NCBI RefSeq assembly: GCF_036014195.1
Contig: NZ_CP107918.1
Location: forward strand, 6,820,001-6,884,000
Reading direction: 5' to 3'
DNA length: 64,000 nucleotides
DNA from: Streptomyces sp. NBC_00442
GTDB taxonomy: Bacteria > Actinomycetota > Actinomycetes > Streptomycetales > Streptomycetaceae
The notes under the pieces were generated by a model. That model was not told the origin of the DNA. It was given only the letters and a program-made list of their open reading frames with translations, and ran no database searches. Below, piece after piece: positions 25,292 to 34,252 of the stretch. The position numbers and the translations under genes are program-made. How positions within the stretch are numbered: position 1 is the first letter of the stretch; each line of letters starts with the position of its first letter.

Positions 25292-25325
25292 CCGGCAGCG
25301 CCAAGCCCCGCACCGCCGACCCCAG

Positions 25326-25349
25326 TTGGTCCAGACCTCCTGCTACGGT
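25326..25349 (+). promoter_or_regulatory. DasR-like operator and -10 upstream of the lactonase
   Basis: TTGGTCCAGACCTC (25326-25339) shares TTGGTCCAGACCT with the element in the chitinase promoter and overlaps the spacer upstream of a possible -10, TACGGT (25344-25349). The -35 is weak. It lies about 75 bases before the lactonase ATG. Confidence 0.65.
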
Positions 25350-25424
25350 CGCCGGAGCACGCCACCTGGTGTGTGGCCGGGACCCGGTTCGGGCCCGCGC
25401 GGTGAGGACTTCGGCGGAGACGGA

Positions 25425-26480
25425 ATGGGTGGCACGGTGGGCACGGACAGGGCCGCGCGGGCGTTCATCGGATCGTTCACCACGGCGGGCGGACACGGGG
25501 TGACCGCGGTCGCCGTGGACGAGGGAACCGGGGCGCTCCTCCCGCTCGGGTCGTCGTCCGCCGTCGTCAACCCGTCGTTCCTGGCGCCCTCGCGCGACGG
25601 ACGCGTCCTGTACGCCGTGGGAGAGACCTCCCACGGGACGGCTGCCGCCTTCGACATCACCGGCCCGGTGCCGGGGCTCCTGGGCGAGCCCGTCCCGGTG
25701 AACGGCGCGGGCCCCACCCACCTCGCCCTCGCCGCCGGGCACCTCGTCACCGCCAACTACGAATCGGGCAGCGTCACCGCGCTGGCGATCCGCCCGGACG
25801 GCACGCTCGACCGGCCCGTGTCCGTCCTGGCGCACCACGGCTCGGGCCCCGACCCCGACCGGCAGCGCGCACCGCACGCGCACCAGGTGCTCGCGGACCC
25901 GAGCGGCCGCTGGATCGTCAGCGTCGACCTCGGCACCGACTCCGTCCGCGTCTGCGAACTCGCCCGGGGCAGCGGCGCCCTGCGCCTGCACTCCGAGGCG
26001 GTACTGCGCCCCGGCAGCGGCCCCCGCCACCTCGCCTTCCACCCCGGCGGGCTGCACGCGTACGTCCTCAACGAACTGGCACCGACGCTCACGGTCTGCC
26101 GCTGGGACGCGGCGGCCGGGCACCTCGAACCGCTCGGCGAGACACGGGTGGTCGAGGACGGCGCGAGCGGCGAGATCTACCCGTCCGAGGTCGTCGTCGG
26201 CCACGACGGACGCTTCCTGTGGGCGGCCAACCGCGGGCACGACTCCCTCGCGGTCCTCGCGCTCGACGAGGGCGCCGACAAGCCCCGGCTCGTCACCACC
26301 GTGGGCTGCGGCGGTCGTTGGCCGCGCGACCTCACCCTCGACCCGTCGGGGCGCCGTCTGTACGCCTCCAACGAGCGCTCGGGCGACGTGACCTGGTTCG
26401 ACATCGACACCGCCACCGGCATCCCCACCCGAGCCGGTTCCCTCCAAGCGCCCGCCGCGTCATGCGTCGTCTTCTGCTGA
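25425..26480 (+). CDS. Lactonase family beta-propeller protein
   Basis: A 351-residue seven-bladed beta-propeller of the 6-phosphogluconolactonase (YbhE/Pgl) type. Blade signatures recur: NPSFLAPSRDGRVLYAVGE, APHAHQVLADPSGRWIVSVD, GSGPRHLAFHPGGLHAYVLNE, and RDLTLDPSGRRLYASNERS. The conserved His, Arg and Glu residues in these strands form the active site in the family. It likely opens a sugar lactone in the cytoplasm. ATG 25425 has GGAG seven bases upstream. The DasR-like operator suggests coupling to aminosugar metabolism. The stop codon is followed at once by an 8-bp tandem repeat. Confidence 0.85.
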   Translation: MGGTVGTDRAARAFIGSFTTAGGHGVTAVAVDEGTGALLPLGSSSAVVNPSFLAPSRDGRVLYAVGETSHGTAAAFDITGPVPGLLGEPVPVNGAGPTHLALAAGHLVTANYESGSVTALAIRPDGTLDRPVSVLAHHGSGPDPDRQRAPHAHQVLADPSGRWIVSVDLGTDSVRVCELARGSGALRLHSEAVLRPGSGPRHLAFHPGGLHAYVLNELAPTLTVCRWDAAAGHLEPLGETRVVEDGASGEIYPSEVVVGHDGRFLWAANRGHDSLAVLALDEGADKPRLVTTVGCGGRWPRDLTLDPSGRRLYASNERSGDVTWFDIDTATGIPTRAGSLQAPAASCVVFC

Positions 26481-26481
26481 T

Positions 26482-26553
26482 GCGCCAACGCGCCAACGCG
26501 CCAACGCGCCAACGCGCCAACGCGCCGACGCGTCGACGGCCTGACGCGCTGAC
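26482..26553. repeat. Nine tandem 8-bp units after the lactonase stop
   Basis: Five perfect GCGCCAAC units (26482-26521), then four degenerate ones ending in GAC. The array begins one base after the TGA of the lactonase gene and lies in the gap between convergent genes. Confidence 0.9.
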
Positions 26554-26685
26554 GCCCGCCCTTCCAGGCGGCGTCGTGACACGGCCGGCAGCCGCGGAGT
26601 GGGCAACTCGGCCGGCCCGACCGCGCAACGCGGCGGGGCCCGCCCCGGTCGTCCGGTGCGGGCCCCGCCTCTCGCGTGCGTGCGG

Positions 26686-27624
26686 TCAGTGGACCGGCGA
26701 GCCCTGCGCCTGCGGGGTGATGCCCAGCGAGGCCGCGTACTTCGACAGGACCAGCTTGCCAATGGCCGGGTAGGCGCCGAGCGCCTCGGCGGCGGAGCAG
26801 TCCGCTTCCTTGGCGGCGGCGTCGAGCAGCCCGTCGGCCACCTCCGGGCCGATCAGGTACGGGGCGACCGCGAGTTGGACCGAGCCCGAGCCGCGCAGCT
26901 GGTCGGCCATCGCGCCGATCGCGCCCTCCTGGTCGAGCGCGGCGGCCATGACCGGCACGGCGAGGCGTGCGGCCAGCAGCATGCCGGTGATTCCGGCGGC
27001 CTGTACGGCCTCCTCGCCGCCCACCGTCGCCAGGATGATCCCGTCGGCGGCGGTCGCGACCGTGAAGAGCCGGGCGCGGTCGGCGCGGGCGAGGCCGGCC
27101 TCGGAGAGGCGCACGTGCAGGGCCTCGGCGAGCAGCGGATGCGGGCCGAGCACATCGGTCAGCTCGGCGGCGGCACGGCTGTCCATGACGGCCTGCCGTA
27201 TGCGGCGGATCAGGGCGCTGTCGGGACCCGCGAGCAGCGGCACGACCACGGCGTCGAGCCCGCCGGGCCCGGAGGTCTCGGCGCTCTCGCGGCCCGCCGC
27301 GCGGGCCTGCTCGGCGCGCGCGGCGCGCTCGGCGGCGGTGCGGGCGAGAACGGCGTCGAGCGTGGGGTACTCGGCGGAGTCGGCGTCGGTGCTGTCCAGG
27401 TAGCCGATGCGGGCGTGCAGGCCGGGCAGCTCCGAGCGGGCGATGCTGATGACCTCGTCGGCCAGGCTGCGCACGGCCGGGCCGGGGGCGCCGGGAACGG
27501 CGAGAACGAGCGCGGGTGCGCCCTCCGGAGCAACCACCGGTTCCGGGCGGCGGTGCCGGCCGGACTGGCGGGGTCGCGGCATTCGTACGGGCAGGCCGGA
27601 TGCTGGCCCAGTGGGGGTGCTCAT
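26686..27624 (-). CDS. CbiX/SirB-like sirohydrochlorin chelatase domain protein
   Basis: A 312-residue soluble protein. The second half fits the class II chelatase fold: VQLAVAPYLIGPEVADGLL and then ALGAYPAIGKLVLSKYAASLG resemble the last strand and helices of CbiX-type proteins. The first half has LARTAAERAARAEQARA helices and an ALVLAVPGAPGPAVRSLADE strand in place of the usual HGSR start, so the first metal-ligand His is not obvious. It could be a degenerate chelatase or a regulator related to that fold. Sirohaem would connect to sulfur assimilation, but no sulfite reductase is nearby. It lies 121 bp downstream of the sugar-kinase gene. Confidence 0.6.
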   Translation of the reverse strand: MSTPTGPASGLPVRMPRPRQSGRHRRPEPVVAPEGAPALVLAVPGAPGPAVRSLADEVISIARSELPGLHARIGYLDSTDADSAEYPTLDAVLARTAAERAARAEQARAAGRESAETSGPGGLDAVVVPLLAGPDSALIRRIRQAVMDSRAAAELTDVLGPHPLLAEALHVRLSEAGLARADRARLFTVATAADGIILATVGGEEAVQAAGITGMLLAARLAVPVMAAALDQEGAIGAMADQLRGSGSVQLAVAPYLIGPEVADGLLDAAAKEADCSAAEALGAYPAIGKLVLSKYAASLGITPQAQGSPVH

Positions 27625-27745
27625 GGCGTCGCATGCTACTGGTTTTGCGTGGGCGGCTGTTCGGGGAGGGGACAGCTGAGCGGTATCTGTCCCGATTTAC
27701 CCGGAGAGTGGCATAAAGATCAACTGTCCCGATCCGTCTCGGCCC

Positions 27746-28822
27746 CTACTCGGTCGCGATCCACAGCAGGCGCGGGTCGGGCGGAAGCCGCCATTCCCCT
27801 CCCGCGAGACCCTCCGCGATGACCAGGCAGCCGTCGAGCGGGTCCCCGGCCGCCTCGACCGTGCGCGCCTGCGGCAGGAGTCGCGCCAACTCCCGTCGCA
27901 ACGGCGCGAGAAGGGGCTCACCCACCTTGAACAGGCCACCGGTGAGCGCCACGTGAGACGTCTCGCCCAGGCTCGTGGGGCAGACCGCGGCGGCGGCCCC
28001 CGCGATGTGCCGCGCCGCGTCCTCCAGGATGCCGGCGGCCACCGGGTCGGACCCGGCGCAGCCCGCGACCTCGGGCGCGAACGAGGCCAGCACCGCGGGC
28101 CGGTCGCCGCGCGGATACAGCAGGCCCGGCAGTTGTGCGGGCGGCCCGAACACCGCCTCCAGACGGGCCAGCAGCGGCGCGGAACCTCCCGGCCGTCCGT
28201 CGTGGTGGCGCAGGGCCGCGTCGAGACCGGCCCGCCCGATCCAGGCTCCGCCGCCGCAGTCGCCCAGCAGATGTCCCCAGCCGTCGGCGCGGCGCCACGT
28301 CGTCAGATCCGTGCCGAGCGCGATCATCCCGGTCCCGGCGGCGACCACCGCGCCGGCCCGCTGACCCAACGCGCCCGCGTAGGCGGTGACCGCGTCGGCC
28401 GCAAGGGCGAGCCTGCGCACCCCGAGCGCACGGGACAGGGCGCCCGGCAGTTCGGCCCGCAGGCCGTCGCCGAGGGTGGCCATCCCGGCCGCGCCCACCG
28501 CCGCCGCGGTGATCCGGACGGCCCCGGTGCTTTTCCTCAACTCCTCGACGGCCGGGAGCAGTTGCTCCAGAAGATGGCCGGGGTCGATCCCGGCGGGTCC
28601 GGTCCGTACGGGCTCCTTCGAGACGACCGTCGCGACGGGGCCGCCGGAGCGGTCGGGTTGGCCTGAGCGATCGAAGTGGTCGGACCGATCGGCGCGGTCG
28701 GAGTGCCCGGGGCGCCCGGAGTGCCCGGCGCGCGCGCCCGGCTCGGCCCGGCGCAGCGCGAACCGCACCCCCGATCCACCCGAGTCGACCCCGAGCACCC
28801 AGGGCGCACCGGCGTCCGTCAC
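27746..28822 (-). CDS. BadF/BadG-type ATPase, N-acetylglucosamine kinase-like
   Basis: A 358-residue ASKHA-fold kinase. The phosphate-1 loop is [16 protein letters not shown] at the N-terminus; the phosphate-2 region is [12 protein letters not shown] and is followed by [17 protein letters not shown], a hallmark of eukaryote-like GlcNAc kinases. The adenosine region is [14 protein letters not shown] repeat-built insertion rich in Asp, Arg, Ser and His sits between the first strand and AAAVGAAGM. The GTG start overlaps the ung stop (GTGA), so ung and this gene are one transcript. GlcNAc is a plausible substrate given the nearby chitinase; other sugars are possible. Confidence 0.78.
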   Translation of the reverse strand: MTDAGAPWVLGVDSGGSGVRFALRRAEPGARAGHSGRPGHSDRADRSDHFDRSGQPDRSGGPVATVVSKEPVRTGPAGIDPGHLLEQLLPAVEELRKSTGAVRITAAAVGAAGMATLGDGLRAELPGALSRALGVRRLALAADAVTAYAGALGQRAGAVVAAGTGMIALGTDLTTWRRADGWGHLLGDCGGGAWIGRAGLDAALRHHDGRPGGSAPLLARLEAVFGPPAQLPGLLYPRGDRPAVLASFAPEVAGCAGSDPVAAGILEDAARHIAGAAAAVCPTSLGETSHVALTGGLFKVGEPLLAPLRRELARLLPQARTVEAAGDPLDGCLVIAEGLAGGEWRLPPDPRLLWIATE

Positions 28823-29505
28823 GGCAGTTGCCAGTCGACGGGGCGGGCGCCCTGCCGCTCCAGAAGTTCGTTCGTACGGCTGAAGGGCCGTGAGCCGAAG
28901 AACCCGCGGTCGGCCGACATGGGGGAGGGGTGCGCGGACTCGATCGCCGGGAGATCGCCCAGCAGGGGCCGCAGATTGCGGGCGTCCCGGCCCCACAGCA
29001 CCGAAACCAGCGGGGTGCCGCGGGCGACCAGCGCCTTGATGGCCTGCTCGGTCACTTCCTCCCAGCCCTTGCCCCGGTGGGCGGCCGGTTTGCGGGGTGC
29101 CGTGGTGAGCGCCCTGTTGAGCAGCAGCACACCCTGCTTCGTCCACGGTGTCAGGTCACCGTTGGACGGGCGCGGGGCGCCCAGGTCGGAGTGCATCTCG
29201 CGGAAGATGTTCTCCAGGCTGCCGGGCAGCGGCCGCACCTCGGGCGCCACGGAGAACGACAGCCCCACGGCGTGCCCCGGTGTCGGATACGGGTCCTGGC
29301 CGACGATCAGGACCCGCACGTCGGCGAAGGGCTGCTGGAAGGCCCTGAGCACATGCGGCCCCGACGGCAGATAGGTGCGCCCCGCGGCGATCTCTTCGCG
29401 CAGGAAGTCGCCCATCGCGGCGACCTTTCCGGCGACGGGCTCCAGTGCGTCCGCCCAGCCGGGCTCGACGATCTCTTTCAACGGTCGTGCTGCCACGGGC
29501 GTCAC
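28819..29505 (-). CDS. ung: Uracil-DNA glycosylase
   Basis: A 228-residue family 1 uracil-DNA glycosylase. The catalytic water-activating Asp71 is in [19 protein letters not shown]; the second motif, [17 protein letters not shown], supplies the His and the minor-groove loop. It removes uracil from DNA as the first step of base-excision repair. Length is normal for the family. The start is GTG. It is coupled to the following sugar-kinase gene by a four-base overlap, an arrangement without evident functional meaning. Confidence 0.95.
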   Translation of the reverse strand: MTPVAARPLKEIVEPGWADALEPVAGKVAAMGDFLREEIAAGRTYLPSGPHVLRAFQQPFADVRVLIVGQDPYPTPGHAVGLSFSVAPEVRPLPGSLENIFREMHSDLGAPRPSNGDLTPWTKQGVLLLNRALTTAPRKPAAHRGKGWEEVTEQAIKALVARGTPLVSVLWGRDARNLRPLLGDLPAIESAHPSPMSADRGFFGSRPFSRTNELLERQGARPVDWQLP

Positions 29506-29541
29506 TCTACTGGCGCAGCGACCGGCACGTTCGCCCGCCGC

Positions 29542-30630
29542 TCAACCGAGCACCGCCGCCCGCACGCACAGCACGTCCGGCAGATGGGAGGCGAGCAACT
29601 GCCAGCTGTCGCCGTCATCGGCGCTCGCGTACACCTCCCCGTTGCGGTTGCCGAAGTAGACGCCCGCGGGCTCGGCGTCGTCCGTGCAGAGCGCGTCGCG
29701 CAGCACCGTGCCGTAGTGCGCCTCCTGCGGCAGGCCCGCCGAGAGCGGCTCCCAGTTCCTTCCGGCGTCCTCGGTACGGAAGACCCGGCACTTGTTGTCC
29801 GCCGGGACCCGGTCGGAGTCGGCCGTGATCGGAAAGACGTAGGCCGTGCCCGAGCGCCGGGGGTGGGCGGCGGCCGCGAAGCCGAAGGTCGAGGGCAGGC
29901 CCGCGCCGATGTCCGTCCACTGCTCCCCGGCGTTGTCGCTGCGGTAGACGCCCCAGTGGTTCTGCAGATAGAGGCGGTCCGGGTCCACCGGGTCCTGGGC
30001 GACCTTGTGCACGCACTGCCCGAACTCCGGGTCGGGGTCGGGCAGAAAGACCGCCGAGACGCCCTTGTTGGCGGGGGCCCAGCTCGCCCCGCCGTCCCGT
30101 GTGCGGAACACCCCCGCCGTGGACACGGCGACCGTGAGGGCGCGGCTGTCGCGCGGGTCGGTGACGATGGTGTGCAGCCCCTCGCCTCCGCCGCCGGGGA
30201 CCCAGCGGGAGCGCGTGGGATGCTCCCACAGCGGCCGTACGAGCTCGAAGCTCTCGCCGCCGTCCTCGGAGCGGAACAGCGCGGCCGGCTCCGTCCCCGC
30301 GTACACGACGCCCGGTGCCTCGGGCCCGGCCGGGCGCAGCTGCCACACGCGCTCCAGGGAGGCCCCGGTGAACTGGGGGAACTTCACGGCCGGTTGCTTC
30401 GGCTCGGTCCAGCTGCGGCCCAGGTCGTCGGAGTGGAACACCGACGGCCCCCAGTGCGCGCTGTCTCCGCCGGCCAGGATCCGGGGGGTGGCGGCCCGCC
30501 GGGTGTCGATGGCGACGGAGTACACCGCCTGGGCGTTGAAGTGGGGGCCGTCGAACGTCCACGTCCCGTCGCGCCTGCGGCCCAGAAAGAGCCCCTTGCG
30601 CGTACCCACAGTGAGCAGTACCTCGGTCAT
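29542..30630 (-). CDS. BNR/sialidase-like beta-propeller protein
   Basis: A 362-residue beta-propeller with several Asp-box (BNR) repeats of the form S-x-D-x-G-x-x-W: SDDLGRSWTE, SEDGGESFEL, TRDGGASWAP, SDNAGEQWTD, TEDAGRNWEP and SADDGDSWQL. No signal peptide is present, so it appears cytoplasmic, unlike true sialidases. The sialidase Arg triad and FRIP motif are not recognisable. Function unknown. ATG 30630 is preceded by a strong GGAGGG. It is 37 bp upstream of ung on the same strand and may be part of that transcript. Confidence 0.8.
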   Translation of the reverse strand: MTEVLLTVGTRKGLFLGRRRDGTWTFDGPHFNAQAVYSVAIDTRRAATPRILAGGDSAHWGPSVFHSDDLGRSWTEPKQPAVKFPQFTGASLERVWQLRPAGPEAPGVVYAGTEPAALFRSEDGGESFELVRPLWEHPTRSRWVPGGGGEGLHTIVTDPRDSRALTVAVSTAGVFRTRDGGASWAPANKGVSAVFLPDPDPEFGQCVHKVAQDPVDPDRLYLQNHWGVYRSDNAGEQWTDIGAGLPSTFGFAAAAHPRRSGTAYVFPITADSDRVPADNKCRVFRTEDAGRNWEPLSAGLPQEAHYGTVLRDALCTDDAEPAGVYFGNRNGEVYASADDGDSWQLLASHLPDVLCVRAAVLG

Positions 30631-30719
30631 GCCGGTCCCTCCAAAACGCCGTTGTTCCGGATGTGGCCCAGTGTGCACCCGGCCACTGACAACAGCCTCC
30701 GCGGCGGGAAATTTCCAGC

Positions 30720-31340
30720 TCAGCCGGGGTCGTCCGCGGGTTCGGTCACCGCGTCGAGCAGGAACGGGAGGAACTGCCCCGCCAGCGCGCCGGGCGCGAG
30801 GACGTCCGGCTCCACATAACTCTGCCCGAGCGCACCCTCACGCAGCGCCACCACGACGCGCACCAGTTCGGCCAGGTCTCCGCGGGCCCGGAGTCCGGCG
30901 CGTGCCAGCAGGGCGCCGAGCAGGGCCGCAGCCTCCTCGCGCAACCGGGCGTCGTGCGCGGCGAGCCGGACGGCCGCCCGCGGATCGCGGATGGCGTACA
31001 GGGTGAACTCGGTGGTCACCAGGTACCAGGTGCGCTCGTCGGGTTCGACGTGCGCGAGCAGGGCGGCGATCCGCGCCACCGACAGGTCCCGGTCGTCGGT
31101 CCGGGCGGCCAGGCGTCCGATGCGCTCCAGTTCGCGCGCCGCGTGCGCGTCGAAGAGGGCGAAGAAGAGCTCCTCCTTGGAGGAGAAGTTGGAGTAGAAC
31201 GCGCCCCGGGTGTAGCCCGCGCGCCGGCAGACTTCCTCGATCCTGGCCGCGCCGAACCCCGACTCCGCGAACACCTCGAGCGCGGCGTCGAGCAGCCGGG
31301 CCAGCGTCTGCGGCCGGCGCTTGGTCGTTCCCTTGGGCAC
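30720..31340 (-). CDS. TetR family regulator divergent from the aldolase-ceramidase operon
   Basis: A 206-residue TetR repressor. The helix-turn-helix runs from LLDAALEVFAESGFGAARIEE through RRAGYTRGAFYSNFSSKEEL, the typical TetR signature. The GTG at 31340 begins MPKGTTKRRPQ (Met from GTG); the frame is open further upstream without plausible starts. A perfect palindrome lies 56 to 80 bases upstream, between it and the divergent aldolase gene. The ligand-binding half is helical; the effector is unknown, perhaps a sphingoid or fatty-acid product. Confidence 0.88.
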   Translation of the reverse strand: MPKGTTKRRPQTLARLLDAALEVFAESGFGAARIEEVCRRAGYTRGAFYSNFSSKEELFFALFDAHAARELERIGRLAARTDDRDLSVARIAALLAHVEPDERTWYLVTTEFTLYAIRDPRAAVRLAAHDARLREEAAALLGALLARAGLRARGDLAELVRVVVALREGALGQSYVEPDVLAPGALAGQFLPFLLDAVTEPADDPG

Positions 31341-31396
31341 TGACGACTCCCGGACCCTTGACAGCGCGGACGCGCTCGGAAAGCATCCAGGCGCGT

Positions 31397-31420
31397 ATCG
31401 GATACGTGAATGTATCCGAT
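31397..31420. promoter_or_regulatory. TetR operator in the aldolase promoter region
   Basis: A perfect 9-bp inverted repeat, ATCGGATAC-N6-GTATCCGAT, between the divergent TetR and aldolase genes. The arms suit a TetR dimer. Confidence 0.75.
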
Positions 31421-31515
31421 GACCGCGCCCGCCCACCCCGTCACGCACCCCTTTGCCGCATCTCTCCGACGCGGCCCCCCGGGCGCGCCCCCCACTCCCT
31501 TCAGGAGGAACGCAC

Positions 31516-32340
31516 ATGACCGACCACGTCACGGCTCCCGCCCCCGCCGAGGTGATCGCGGGCGCCGCCGGCCCGGTGCCCGAAGGGGTCACGATTCCCA
31601 TGCCTCCGGTCTTCGACGGCATCGAGGCCGAGCGCCGCTACCGCAAGGAACAACTCGCCGCCGGATTCCGGCTGTTCGGCCGCTTCGGGTTCTCCGAAGG
31701 CGTCGCGGGACACATCACCGTCCGCGACCCGGAACACCCCGACCGGTTCTGGGTGAACCCGTTCGGCATGAGCTTCGGCCGGATCAAGGCGTCCGATCTG
31801 ATCCTCGTCGACCACGAGGGCAACCTCCTGTACGGGTCCCGGCCGGTCAACCGCGCCGCGTTCGTCATCCACGGCGCCGTCCACCAGGCCCGCCCCGACG
31901 CCGTCGCCGCCGCCCACTCGCACTCCCTGCACGGCAAGGCGTTCTCCTCCCTCGGCATCCCCCTGGACCCCATCACCCAGGACGCCTGCGCCTTCTTCGA
32001 GGACCACGGCCTCTACAGCGACTACCGGGGCGTCGTCAGCGACGCCGAGGAGGGCAAGCGGATCGCGGCCGCGCTCGGCGCGTACAAGGCGGTGATCCTC
32101 CAGAACCACGGCCTGCTCACCGTCGGCCACTCGGTCGCCGAGGCGGTGTGGTGGTTCATCACGATGGAACGCTCCTGCCAGGCCCAGCTCCTCGCCATGG
32201 CCGCCGGCACCCCCCGGCACATCGACCGCGAGACGGCCCTGCACACCCGGGGCCAGCTCGGCGGCCACTTCGCGGGCTGGTTCCAGGCCCAGCCGCTGTA
32301 CGAGCAGATCGCCGACTCCGACCCGGACCACGTCAACTAG
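31516..32340 (+). CDS. Class II aldolase/adducin family protein
   Basis: A 274-residue protein of the class II aldolase family. The Zn-binding residues are in AAAHSHSLHGKAFSSLG (His-x-His) and ILQNHGLLTVGHSVAEA; GHITVRDPEHPDRFWVNPFG is the substrate and phosphate region. Members act as fuculose-phosphate or ribulose-phosphate aldolases, epimerases, or decarboxylases. Here the Glu often needed for aldolase catalysis is not obvious. AGGAGGAA is an excellent ribosome site. It is followed after 10 bases by the ceramidase gene, so the two form an operon under the divergent TetR. Confidence 0.85.
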   Translation: MTDHVTAPAPAEVIAGAAGPVPEGVTIPMPPVFDGIEAERRYRKEQLAAGFRLFGRFGFSEGVAGHITVRDPEHPDRFWVNPFGMSFGRIKASDLILVDHEGNLLYGSRPVNRAAFVIHGAVHQARPDAVAAAHSHSLHGKAFSSLGIPLDPITQDACAFFEDHGLYSDYRGVVSDAEEGKRIAAALGAYKAVILQNHGLLTVGHSVAEAVWWFITMERSCQAQLLAMAAGTPRHIDRETALHTRGQLGGHFAGWFQAQPLYEQIADSDPDHVN

Positions 32341-32350
32341 CCTGCTCCTC

Positions 32351-34237
32351 ATGGGACTTCGGGCGGGGCGCGGCATCGCCGACATCACCGGGGAGGTCGC
32401 CGAGTGCGGCATGCTCGGCTACGGCAAGGCGGACCAGCAGAGCGCGGGCCTGCACACCCGGCAGCGAGCCCGCGCCTTCGCCTTCGAGGAGGGCGCGGTC
32501 CGGCTGCTCCTGGTGGTGTGCGAGCTGCCGCTGATCTCCGACGCGGTCGTGCGGGAGGTCCTGCGGCGGCTGCCCGAGGGGTACGGCGCCGCCCAAGTGA
32601 TGGTGACCGCCACCCACACCCACTGCGGGCCCGGCGGCTACTTCCACCACGCCCTCTACAACGGCAACACCGGCGGCTTCCGTGAACTCACCTTCCGCGC
32701 GATCACCGACGGCATCACCGAAGCGGCCCGCGCGGCGATCGCCGACCTCGCCCCGGCCCGACTGAGGCTGGCGCACGGCGAGTTGACCGACGCCGGCGTC
32801 AATCGCTCACCGCGCGCCTTCGCGCGCAACCCGGCGGCCGACCGCGCGCACTTCCCGGACGCCATCGACCCCCGGACCACGGTGCTCGCCGTCGAACGCG
32901 ACGGCAGGCTCGTCGCGGCCGTGAACTGGTTCGCCACCCACAACACCAGCATGACCAACCGCAACCGTCTCGTCAGCTCGGACAACAAGGGCTACGCGGC
33001 CCTGCACTGGGAGCGCACGGTCGCCGGCGTCGACCATCTCGCGGGCGGCACACCGCGGTTGGTGACGGCGTTCGCGCAGACCAACGCGGGAGACATCTCG
33101 CCGAACCTGGGGCTCGCGCCGGGCCGCGGGCCGACCGACGACCAGTTCGAGAACACCCGGATCATCGGGACCCGCCAGTACGAGGCCGCCGCCGCGCTCA
33201 CCGGCGGCAGGCCGGTCCTCGGCGGGCTCGACGTCCGCACCACGGACATCCGCCTCTCCGCCGTGGACGTGGGCCCCGCGTTCACCGGCGACGGCCGCTC
33301 CCACCGCACCTCGCCGCCCGTCGCGGGAGCGGCCGCGTTCGCCGGCGCCCACGTCGACGGCCCCGGATTCAAGGGCTTCGGGGCCGGAGCCAATCCGCTG
33401 TGGGACGCGCTCTCGCGGCGGCTCGTCTACCCCTTCGCGCCGGCCCTGCGCGATGCCCAGCACCCCAAGGCGCTCGCCCTGCCCGCGGGCCCCGTCAACC
33501 GTTTCCTGCCCATGGTCCAGGAGCACGCCAGGGTTCAACTCCTGCGCATCGGACCGCTGTTCCTCATCGGTGTGCCCGCCGAGGTCACCATCACCGCGGG
33601 CCTGCGACTGCGCCGCACGGTCGCCGCGATCCTCGGCGCGGACCTGCCCGACGTCCTGGTCGCCGGATACAGCAACGGATACGTGCACTACGTGACGACG
33701 CCCGAGGAGTACGACGCCCAGGAGTACGAGGGCGGCAGCACCCTGTTCGGGCGCTGGGAGCTGCCCGCGCTCTGTCAGACCGTGGCGGGCCTCGCCACCG
33801 CGATGCGTGACGGCGTCCCGGTGGATCCCGGCACGCCGGAACCCGCGGTGCCGGCGCGCCCGCGCAAGCCCCGGCCCGCCGCACAGGTCCCGCACCCGGG
33901 CCGGCGGTTCGGCGACCTCCTGGACTTCTCCCTGATCGGCCGCCGTGCCACGGCTTCCTTCGTCGCCGCACACCCCTCCAACAACCTGCGCAGGAACGGC
34001 AGTTACCTCGCCGTGGAGCGTAGCGAGGACGACGGGCCGTGGAGGCGCGTCGCGGACGACGGGGACTGGGCCACGGTGTTCCGCTGGGCGCGCTCCGGCG
34101 GCGCGACCTCGATCGCCACGATCACCTGGAACATTCCCGCGGACACGGAGCCGGGCACCTACCGCCTCGTGTACCACGCGGACGACGCGGCGAAGGGCCC
34201 GTTCACCGGGGTGAGCGAGCCCTTCGGCGTCGGCTGA
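32351..34237 (+). CDS. Neutral/alkaline ceramidase family amidase
   Basis: A 628-residue protein of the neutral ceramidase family, which hydrolyses the amide bond of ceramide. The Zn region is VTATHTHCGPGGYFHH; the catalytic Ser is expected in FAQTNAGDISPNLGL, equivalent to the GDVSPN box of the Pseudomonas enzyme. A C-terminal immunoglobulin-like domain with a GTYRLVYHADD strand closes the chain. There is no signal peptide: it begins MGLRAGRGIADITGE, directly with the domain. A cytoplasmic ceramidase is unusual, since most family members are secreted or lipid-facing. It follows the aldolase by 10 bases. Confidence 0.85.
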   Translation: MGLRAGRGIADITGEVAECGMLGYGKADQQSAGLHTRQRARAFAFEEGAVRLLLVVCELPLISDAVVREVLRRLPEGYGAAQVMVTATHTHCGPGGYFHHALYNGNTGGFRELTFRAITDGITEAARAAIADLAPARLRLAHGELTDAGVNRSPRAFARNPAADRAHFPDAIDPRTTVLAVERDGRLVAAVNWFATHNTSMTNRNRLVSSDNKGYAALHWERTVAGVDHLAGGTPRLVTAFAQTNAGDISPNLGLAPGRGPTDDQFENTRIIGTRQYEAAAALTGGRPVLGGLDVRTTDIRLSAVDVGPAFTGDGRSHRTSPPVAGAAAFAGAHVDGPGFKGFGAGANPLWDALSRRLVYPFAPALRDAQHPKALALPAGPVNRFLPMVQEHARVQLLRIGPLFLIGVPAEVTITAGLRLRRTVAAILGADLPDVLVAGYSNGYVHYVTTPEEYDAQEYEGGSTLFGRWELPALCQTVAGLATAMRDGVPVDPGTPEPAVPARPRKPRPAAQVPHPGRRFGDLLDFSLIGRRATASFVAAHPSNNLRRNGSYLAVERSEDDGPWRRVADDGDWATVFRWARSGGATSIATITWNIPADTEPGTYRLVYHADDAAKGPFTGVSEPFGVG

Positions 34238-34252
34238 GCGTGCGGCCCAACG

